A stretch of DNA of 64,000 nucleotides from Mycteria americana. Taxonomy: Eukaryota; Chordata; Aves; Ciconiiformes; Ciconiidae. The number at the start of each line of letters is the position of its first letter. Positions within the stretch are counted from its first letter, which is position 1. Position numbers and translations under genes: made by a program. Location of the stretch: the NCBI RefSeq assembly GCF_035582795.1, contig NC_134367.1, positions 994,501-1,058,500 on the forward strand, read 5' to 3'. The notes beneath the pieces are model-generated. The model searched no databases and was not told the DNA's origin. It worked only from the letters and a program-made list of their open reading frames with translations. Positions 1 through 9,500 of this stretch are shown in pieces.

Positions 1-467
1 AAAGCCACCAGAGAGGGGCACGTGCCCTCTCCTGCCTGCTCTGCGGAGCACGATGGTGAGCAGTACGCCGGTGGTGCCCACCCCGGCGCTGTCCCCGTGC
101 CCCAGCCCTGCGTGGGGGCTGCGGCGGTGGCGTGGGGAAGGCGTGGTGCCCGCTGCCAGCCTTGGATGTCCTCCAGTCCGGACGCGCCTCCTGACTGCGC
201 ATCAACCACTCCATAAATAAATACGTTAAATAAATAAAGTGACAGATCCAGATCGGGGGGGGGGGGCAGAAGGAAGGAGGGGTCAGCTCCCCTCGCCCCG
301 GGGCTGTTCGTGGGCGTCTCACACAAACACACGCGCACACAAAGTAGCTGAAGACAAAGACGAACTGGGACCGGTGGAAATGCTGCCGGCTGGGGCCCCT
401 TCCGTGGCCGTCGGCGGGGCACAGTCCTCGCTGCAAGGCGGTGCGGGGGATGAGGGGGTCCAGGACG
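1..467 (-). other. KIF3C: KIF3C 3' UTR (partial, runs off left edge)
   Basis: This sequence follows the KIF3C stop codon. No AATAAA or ATTAAA is visible on the minus strand here, so the cleavage site must lie beyond the left edge. The AATAAA-like strings near 215-238 are on the plus strand and do not serve KIF3C. Confidence 0.75.
213..239 (-). promoter_or_regulatory. AU-rich element in the KIF3C 3' UTR
   Basis: Read in the KIF3C sense direction there are two blocks of overlapping ATTTA pentamers, at 227-235 and 214-222, four pentamers in all. The first includes the nonamer TTATTTATT. Such elements are bound by ARE-binding proteins that control mRNA stability. The surroundings are GC-rich, so the block stands out. 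Confidence 0.5.
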
Positions 468-561
468 TCACTCCTGAGCTGGCATCGTGGTGGTGCGTGG
501 GGAGCTGGAGGTGAGGGAGACATGCGTGGTTGAGGATGGCAGTGACCGCGGCGTCTGGCAC
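468..561 (-). CDS. KIF3C: KIF3C coding exon 8 (residues 720-750 and stop)
   Basis: The acceptor is CCCTCCAG|GTGCCAG. The exon completes W720, then reads [30 protein letters not shown] and a TGA at 468-470. It parallels the human tail start (WCQSPQR, STTHASL) in the same phase. The terminal residues are only loosely conserved, so this exon is less certain than the others but well supported by frame and motif. Confidence 0.88.
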
Positions 562-3500
562 CTGGAGGGGGGGATGAACAGAGAAAAACTGGTTTCCTTC
601 TCCTTCCCCGGCCTCCCGCTCTCCCCAAAATCCAGCCATCTTCTCAGTCATTTGCTACGCAGGCAGCACCAAAGGACACCCAGCGCTGGGCAGGACGATA
701 CCTTGTGTGCTATCATCTGGGAAACACGGATATCATCGACTCACAGAACGGTTTGGGTGGGAAGGGACCGTTAAAGGCCATCCAGTCCAGCCCCCTGCCA
801 CGAGCAGGGACATCTTCAACCAGAGCAGGTTGCTCAGAGCCCCGGCCAACCTGACCTGGAATGTTTCCAGGGACGGGGCATCGACCACCTCTCGGGGCAA
901 CCTGGGCCAGTGTCTCACCACCCTCAGCGTAAAACATTTCTTCCTTATCTCTAGTCTGGATCTCCCCTCTCTTAGGTTAAAACCATCACCCCTTGTCCTA
1001 TTGCTACAGGCCCTATCAAAAAGTCTGTCCCCATCTTTCTTACGAGCCCCCTTCAGGTACTGGCAGGCTGCTATAAGGTCTCCCCGCAGCCTTCTCTTCT
1101 CCAGGCTGAACAGCCCCAGCTCTCTCAGCCCTTCCTCACAGCAGAGGGGTTCCAGCCCTCTGACCATTGCTGTGGCTTCCTCTCGTCCCACTCCACCAGG
1201 TCCGTGTCTTTCCTGTGCTGAGATGTACATGATGATATACGACATCATCACCCTGGTTTTAATACTTCTCCAACAACCGTTACCAAAGCAATGTCAGCCC
1301 TATTTTAAAATCTGATCACACCCCAACAACTCGTGGCCAGTTTCAACCCCAAAAGGAATGGGGGGCTTGCAGCTCCCCTGAGACTCCTCTGCCTGCCCCA
1401 AGCCCACGCGCCGCCCCGCACCGAGCATCCCGGCCGCGGCGCAGCCCCTGCGCATCCCCCCGCCCGCCGGCACTCACCAGGAGCGGGACTTCCTCACCCG
1501 GGAGGCTGCCGGCCGCTCCAGGAGGCTGTCCAGGTGCATCAGCCTCTCCAGGTGGAGAGCCCGGGGGTCCTGCTCTGCCGGGTCCCTGCTCCGCTCAAAC
1601 TCGAAGATGGCCGGAGGGGAGAGGTCCAGCTCCAAGAACATGATGTTCTCAGCCTGCAGCAGGACGGGGCAAAGGGAAAAGCAACACGAGGAGTCACCGC
1701 GTGGCAAACCACAGCACCAGCTCCGGCAAGTCCACGCTGCCGAGAAAAACCGATGGGCACACCAGGGAGCAGGACCCTCCTCTGGTGGCCACAGCCACAG
1801 TGCAAGCTCCAAACTGGAGCCCAGGCTCCCTACTCTGCTCAGGCTCTTCTGGTCTTTCCTGGGGCCGAGTCCAGCAGGCGAGGCTGAATGGCCCCGGCCT
1901 TTCAAATGGCAGGAGCTGCCAGGGCCAGTGAGCCAGCAGCTCAAGGACCGGCTGAGAGCACAGCCACCGACCCTGCCAAGTGGGAGGATAAAGCTGGGAG
2001 CTGGAACTGACGTATCCCAAATCATCATGAGCTTGTTTACTCCGTCTTCTCCCCCATTGTTCATCCACCCACCCACCCATCCATCCACCCATCCATCCAT
2101 CCATCCATCCATCCATCCACCCACCCATCCACCCACACCCCCCCCCTCCCATTTATCCGTCCCATTTATCCAACGGCTTCTTGTCCCCCCGGCACACAGC
2201 AGGGCCCCCTCACTTACCCGGTACCGAGGATGAGACCCCATGGCCATGGCCACGCGGGCGTACTGGCTGATGGGTCTCTTGTACCCCACCGCAGAGGTAG
2301 GCCGCTTCTTCATTTGGTTGCTGTTTCTAAAAAATAAATTAAGAGAGGGACATTTATTAGAGAACAATTTATGTTCTAAAAATGCATCCAAATGCATGTT
2401 CCTACTAAAAATGCATCCAAACAGTGATGAACAGAGCTCGTCTGTAGTGAGTGAAGGGTGGCCCTTCCCGGCGGGGCTTGGCTTGCAGAGGATTTCCACC
2501 CGTAGGCACCTGCAAGCACCCCGGGGTCCCTGCTGTCCCCCCCCGCCCGGGGACATCCCTGCCCTGCAGGCAGAGGCTTCGTGCCTGTGGGTTGGCAGCG
2601 CTGGGGCAGAGCGGGGGCCGGGGCCGGGGACGTACCCTCCGGTGGGCACCAGCGGCTGGAACTTCCACTGGTCCTCCTCACCGTCGAAGTACAGGCGGTT
2701 CATGATCTTGTTCTTCTCTTCTGGTGGGATGAAGTTCTCGATGATCAAGTACCTGAGCGAGCGACCGGCCAAGAGACGGAGCGGGAGCAAAGGGATGGGA
2801 AGGAGCAGGAGAGGAAGGAGTTAATGTGCCAAGTGACAGAAAACAGGTTGGAAAGGGAGAGGAAAGGGACGACAGGAAGAGAGGGAGACACGGGGAAATG
2901 GGAAAACATCCAGAAGATGGAAACATGATGGAAATGGAGAGGTTGAAGCGATAGATCCGCCCGACAGAGAGGCGAGAGAGGCAGGAGAGGGAGGGCAGAG
3001 GAAGACGGTCATCAGAGAGGAGCAAAGATACTCGGGCAGCTCTGCAAGCTTCCCTCCGGGCAGGAACCCCCCTCCTCTCCGGACCATCCGCTCCCCCAGC
3101 TGCCCGACCAGAAGATAAAGGAAAGCTCAATGATGCAAAATGGACCCCAGAGGGAATCTTTTTGCCCACCTTTTTGGGGGCAAATCGAGCAGCTGCAGAA
3201 AACCGTTTGGAGTTGATGAGTTGCTTCACTGAGTTGCCGGCTTTTAAAAAGTTTGAATCATGTTCGAAGGGAAAGGTAGCAAAATTTGAGATGAAATTTT
3301 GTTTCTAGTAAAAGTATAAATATTTTACCTTAAAACTGCTAAAGTCCTTATATATGGCTGGGGGCGGTTTTTTAGGTATTGAATAAGATTATTGCTTGAA
3401 GTGAAAACAAACCCACCAAAGGCGGTGGACCAGCAGCTGCGACTCCTGCTGGGAGGTTCCCGGAGGGAAAACGCTGCCCGCCTTTGCCGGGTGCCACCGT

Positions 3501-6500
3501 CGTGCCGGGAGCTCCCGCGGGGCTGGGGCTCACCCCGAGTCCCCCCGAAAGACCCCGCTGGGGCCGGAGCAGGTCTCCAGGTGCCCTCGGGGACACCTAC
3601 CTCCAGCTACCACCGCCGCGCCCCGTACCTCAGCCGTAGCCCGCGCTGCTGCTGTGCGGTCGTTTCTGCTTGTGCCTTTTCTGGTTTTTCACCGTTCTCA
3701 GCAACTTGTTAACACTCTCGCGCGCAACTCACCCAGCTCAAGAGGTTTAAATGTTTGACACCTTCTGCCACCACTGACAGGGCAGGAAGCGCTCAGTTGT
3801 CCCCATCAGCAGGCGTATCGCTCCCTCCAGCGGCGCGCCCCAGCTCTGCTCTGCGCACCCCAGTTTTACCCTGTGCACCCCAGCTTTGCTCTGCAAAGCC
3901 CAGCTCTGCTTTGTGCACCCCAGCTCTGCTCTGCAAAGCCCAGCTTTGCTCTCTGCACCCCAGCTCTGCTGCGTGCCCCCCAATTCTGCCCTGCACACCC
4001 CGCACGGCTGCGCCCGGGGGCACGGGGGACGCACGACCACCTACTTGAGCTTCAGCTCCCGCGTCTGCTCGTTCTGCGCCTCCTCCAGGTCCTGGCGCAC
4101 GCGGATGTACTCGTCGTGCTGGTCCTGGATCTCCGCCTTCACGGCCTGCAGCTTGGCGTACAGCTGGGGGAGAGGAGCAGCCCCTCAGCCCCGCGGCTCG
4201 GGGGCTGCGACGAGCCCCGGGGCTCCGGCGGCTGGAGGGACGCTTGTCCCCGCCTGCCACGCTCTCACCTTCTTCAGCTTCTTGGTTTTGATCTCCACCT
4301 CCTGCTGCAGGGAGGTGTAAGTCTCCCGCAGCTCCATGGTCTCCTCATCCCGCAGCAACATCTCCTGCTGCATCTCCCGCTCCCGGCGTTTCTGTGGCGC
4401 GGGGGGAAACGCTCAGAGCCAGGAGGGGGAACCGGCCCCCGGGATGCCCCCGTCACCGTCACCCGCCTAAGCCGGGTCGGGCCCCCGCACCGTTACCTGC
4501 TCGGCTATCTCCTGCCGCTTCAGCTCCAGCATCTTCTGCTGCTCGTTGGTGTGGTCCACGATGGTCCTGCCACCGATGAGCAGCTTGCTCTCCATCGCCT
4601 GGGAGGGACAGAGCGGGGCGGGGGCTCAGAGCACGGCCCCATGGGGTTTGCCCCAGGCCATCCTCGCCGGGTGGTCACCCCCGTCCCTGGTCCCTGCCTG
4701 GGCACCCTGTCCTCACCCCTGGCTTCAGGGAGTTGGCAGCTTTCGATGCAGCACACGCTTCGGTCCCCAGCTGATGGGGAGGGGGCTGCTCAGCGGCCAG
4801 CGGCCCCACGCCTCCGCAGGGACACGGCGTGGGGCCGCTGGCACCGAGCCCGGGCGCTTTCAGGTCCCGCTTCCTTCCGCACAGCTGCGAGCCCGCGGGA
4901 CGCCGCGGATGTGCAGCAGCTGCCGGCAGCGGGGACCCAGCCCCAGCCGAGCCGTGCCCAGCCGTGCCGAGCCGTGCCGAGCCGTGCCGAGCAGGGCGGG
5001 GGTCTCTGCCCCGAGCCCCCTGGGAGCTGCCGGGGGAGACGCCGCAGGGAAACCACCCGCAGCAGCGCTTCCCGCAGCTCGGCCGGGCTCTGGGACTGTG
5101 CGTACCCACCCGGCCCGGCCCATCCTGACCCCCGCAGCTCACCCCGTCCCACCCCACCCCGTCACCCACGCCCCACCCCAGCTGCGTTTCCCTTTGCCTC
5201 CCTGGGGGAAAGGGGCTCCCCTGCCCCACGGCTGCACCCACACACGCGCGTATCGGTGTACGTGCCCACCCCCATGTGCGCACGTGTCTGTGCGCAGTCA
5301 CACGCCCTGCACACACACGCACACGCTCGTACACACGCACGTGTCCCCGCACATTTCTACACGCACGCCCGTGTGCAGGTGTTTGTGCTCGCACACATGC
5401 ACACGCTTCCTTTACCCCCTGCACGCACACGCTTGTGTGCAGCCCCCGTGCACACACGTGAGTACACGCATGCACACACATCCCTGCATGCCCATGCACA
5501 CACACACGTGAGTACACGCATGCACACACTTCCCTGCATGCCCATGCACACACACACGTGAGTACACGCATGCACACACTTCCCTGCATGCCCATGCACA
5601 CACACACGTGAGTACACGCATGCACACACATCCCTGCATGCCCATGCACACACACACGTGAGTACACGCATGCACACACATCCCTGCATGCCCATGCACA
5701 CACACACGTGAGTACACGCATGCGTGCACACTCACGCACGCCCACGTGTGTGCACAGGCACAGGGGTGTGCACACACGTGCCGGCTGTGAGCACACACGC
5801 CAGATACGCGTGCACACGCGTGACGGTGTGTGTACAAGCACTGTGTGTCTATGCACACAAGTGCACGAGGTCGGCACGCTACACGGCAGGCGTCTGCACA
5901 CTCGTGCAAGGTGCGTGTGCACCCATGCACAGGGTGCGTGCACACCCGTAGCTGCATCACCGTGTCAGGGTGTCACCGGGACAGCGCAGCTGGCACCGAG
6001 GGGGGGGGGACACCACGGCTGCGGCTCAGGCGCACGATCGCGGATGGATCCAGACGTCCCCACGCCACCACGCCACCGCGCACCGCTTTAAAAATTAATC
6101 TCCCAGACAGCGCCAGCGGCAGCACCGCCCGCCGCCATCCCCGGGGCATCCCTGCCAGCCGCTGACCACCGCCGCGCCTGCACGTCTGCTCTCACCCGCG
6201 GGCGTGCACGCCTGGGGTCCCTCTGCACCCCCTGAATCGAGAGCAAAGCTCCCTCCCTGCTCCTTACCGTGTCTGGACCCCCGGGACCCCCCCGCCGCCA
6301 TAGCCAAGGCCCTGCCGCGCAGGAGGGCCGTGACGCCACGCCAAGGGGGGACGCTGGCACTGGGGGGCACGCGTGGCATTCATGGGTGCTGTGCCCCTAC
6401 GGCCGTGCCCCAGCGCCGCCCTGGGCACGGAGCGGGGGGCTCAGGCAAACTGCAGACCCCCGTTCACACCGACACCTATCCGGGGCAATACTCTGTTACC

Positions 6501-9500
6501 CCTATTGTCCCCCATTTTTCCCGGCCCCGCGCGGGATGGCCGTGGTGGTGCGCAGCGTGGGGTTTTAGGGGCGTGCAAGCGGCCCCCCCAGCACCTGTGG
6601 GATGACCCCCGTGCCTGTACCACCAGTTCCCACCTTCCCCCCCCCACCACGAGACCCTCACAGCCGTTCAGTGCTATGGGGCACGTCCCCCCACAGGTGC
6701 CCCATCCGGCCCCCCGACCCTGCTGCACCCCCCCAGACCCCGACACCGGGGATTCCTCCTTCCTCCTGGCCCCGCTGCCTTCAGCTGGGTGCCGCTGCCC
6801 GGGCATTTTGCCGGGAAGCCACCGGGTTGCCGTGGTGGGGGGCTGAGACCCCCGAGGGCAGCCCCCCTGCCCAGCCCCGTACCGTCCCCTGCCAGGACTC
6901 CCCGGGGCAGCCAGGCTGGGGGCACTGGGGCTCTACAGGCCCCTCGCCCCTCACACCTCCTCCTCCAAAACCAGTTCTCAGCTGGTCCCAGTTGCACCCT
7001 GTGCTGGCGAGTGTCCCCTGTGCCCTGCTGGGGCACGTCCTGCCCCAGCAGGACCGGGGGGGACGAAGAGGGGACCAGGGAGGGGACCGGGGGGACCAGG
7101 CAGGCGCTGGGAAGATGCTCGGCCAGGGCACCGCACAGCCGCCCCTCCCCACGGGGTTCACCGCCGGATACCGCCTTCGCCGCGGGATTAAGGGGTTTCT
7201 TAGCGCTGCCGGTTTCTCCCTGCCAAAGCATTTATTCCCGCTAACGAAGATGACTCCCAATCTTCTTTAGCGCGTGGGATGGATTGAACGCTAAGCCTCT
7301 CATGGGAACTCATTTCCAGCACCCAAATAACTTCCCTGGCACTTTCCCGCCCGCTGACCCCAGCCTCGGCACCCGGCAGAGCCATCGGGCGAGGGGCCTG
7401 GAGCAGCTGCGCCCAGCGCCCTGGCCAAGAGGCTCCTCCACAGCCTGCCGCTGCGGCACGGCCCGTCTGCTCGGGCGCCAAGGTGCACGTCTGGGTGCCA
7501 AGGTGCACATCTGGGTGCCAAGGTCCACATCTGGGCGCCAAGGTGCACATCTGGGTGCCAAGGTGCACATCTGCCGGGGTGGGCTGGCCCCCACCTCTCC
7601 GAGCTCGATGCTGCCCACGTGTCCCAGCCGGATGGCGGGGCCGGGCCCCGGCTGTGCCAGACAGCAGAGGCAGAGCCCACGTCCACGAGTGTGACGGCAA
7701 GTCGGGGTCCAGCGTGCGTTGCCCGCGCGTGTGTGGGGCACCCCGTGTCCCCCCAGTTACTACGGCTGCCTTTGCCACGGTCACTACAGAGCCATTAAAC
7801 ACGTGAACGGAACACGGGGCTCTTTTCACACCGGTGCCTCCTTCCCTGGCCCGGCCGCGTGGCAGAGCTGCCCGGGGGCACCGGGAAGCCACCCAGTGCC
7901 CCTCGCAATGTCCCCCCAGGCAGGCCCCTGGCAGTGCCCGGGGGGGTGAGTGTCGCGGCAGGCTCTGCCCCTCCATCGCTGGCACAGGGGGGATTTTTGC
8001 CCCCTGGGGCGATACCTCGCTGGTGTGACTGTACCGTACCCCCACGGTGGAGGGTCCCGGCACGCGGAACGGCTCCGAAGGCCACCGAAGGGGATGCGGC
8101 GTCATCTCGCCTCCGGCCCTGCCTCGTTACTCAGCAGTTACAGGACAGGCAGTGGCCCCGAGCCAGACCCGCTGCACCATGCCGGACGAGGAGACCGCGC
8201 GGGACGGCTGCCAGCAACAACCTGCGCTCCACCGCGGCAGCGGCGGGGGGCACCGGCTGTGAGGAGCCCACCTCCCTGCTGAGCGTCCTGCTCTGCCGGG
8301 ACACCCATCATGGGACATCCATCACGCCAGCCAGCGACCGGTGTCCCCCCCGCCACGGCTCTGCCCCGGCGGCACGTCCCAGTGTGAGCCCAGTGTGCAG
8401 GCATCCAGGCACGGCCACGCATCCCTGGGCGTGATCACGCATCCCTGGGCACAGCCACGAGTCCCTGGGCACGGCCACGCGTCCCCGGGGCTGCAACAAA
8501 CACGGCACCAGCCACGGAGGAGGGTACGAGAGCATCCCCCTGCTCAGGCCCTGAACTGCCAGGCAGGGACAGACACCCCGGGCACGTCCCCGCCTGGAGG
8601 GCTCCGTGCTAGGTCTCCGGCCGCTGCATCCGGGCCACCGCGGTGACGGAGGGGCTGTGCCGGAGCGTGACGCGGCGGGTCAGGGTGCTGGGGCTCCTTC
8701 CCCACCGCCGTGACCGTCGTCCCAGCCCCGCGCTCACACCGGCCCCGCAGCAGCCACGGGCAGGTGGGAGGAGGACAGGACCCCCCAGCCTCACCGGGGA
8801 CGGGAGCAGGGCTGGGAGGGGCAGCGGTGCAGCCCCGGGACCCCCGGCACGGCTGCCTGGGGCTGGGCCGGGGCTGCCGCAGCCCCTCTCACACTCAGCC
8901 CCCCATCCCCAAGCACCCCTGAGCCGGCGGTGTGCAACGCCTGGAGGGTGCCAGTAACGTGCCCCCACCCACCCCGCTCCGGCTCAGGGGTGCCAGGAAG
9001 GATTTGAGGCGGGGAGGGGGGACGGGGGGTCCCTGCAGAGCTGCCGGGCCCTGCCTGCGGGCTCACAGCCCTGCCCGTCGCCGGCAGAGCCCTGCGGGCT
9101 GGGCGGGAGCTGTGGGGCTGGACAGAACCGGGGGGCAGGCGGGGGCAGGCGGTGCCGTGTCCCCAGCCCCAGCCCTGGGCGTGTTCCCGGGGCCACCGGG
9201 GACGAATCTGCAGCATCACTCCCCCACCCCGCCGCAAGATGCTTTGTTGTGCCAAGGGGGACGAGAGCTGAGCACGGCAAACTCGTGCCACCAGTGATCC
9301 GCTCCCTCATGGCCCCTCCCACCCCACGTCCCCAGGAGCTCCCGCACAAGGTCCCCGTGCAGGTCCATGTCTGAGGGCAACCCCAGCCCATCGCTACACA
9401 GGGGCACGGGGCTGCCCTTGGGCACCTTGCTCGGACGCCCCGCTTGGGCACCCTGCTTGGGACCCATCCAAGCACCCCACGAGGGGCTGGAGGCAAAGGA

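Noticed and set aside
215-238. Tandem AATAAA-like strings on the plus strand as a polyadenylation signal of a gene entering from the left
   Set aside because: No plus-strand exon is supported in 1-215, and the same bases are better explained as an AU-rich element in the KIF3C 3' UTR.
1474-2790. 438-codon minus-strand frame as a single exon
   Set aside because: It contains genuine KIF3C exons 5, 6 and 7 in the same frame but with the introns (including the CATC repeat) read through; splice sites remove them.
3873-5943. Long open frames on both strands (562 codons plus, 422 codons minus)
   Set aside because: They overlap real KIF3C exons in the wrong frame or strand and extend into the CA-rich 50-bp repeat; no domain is visible.
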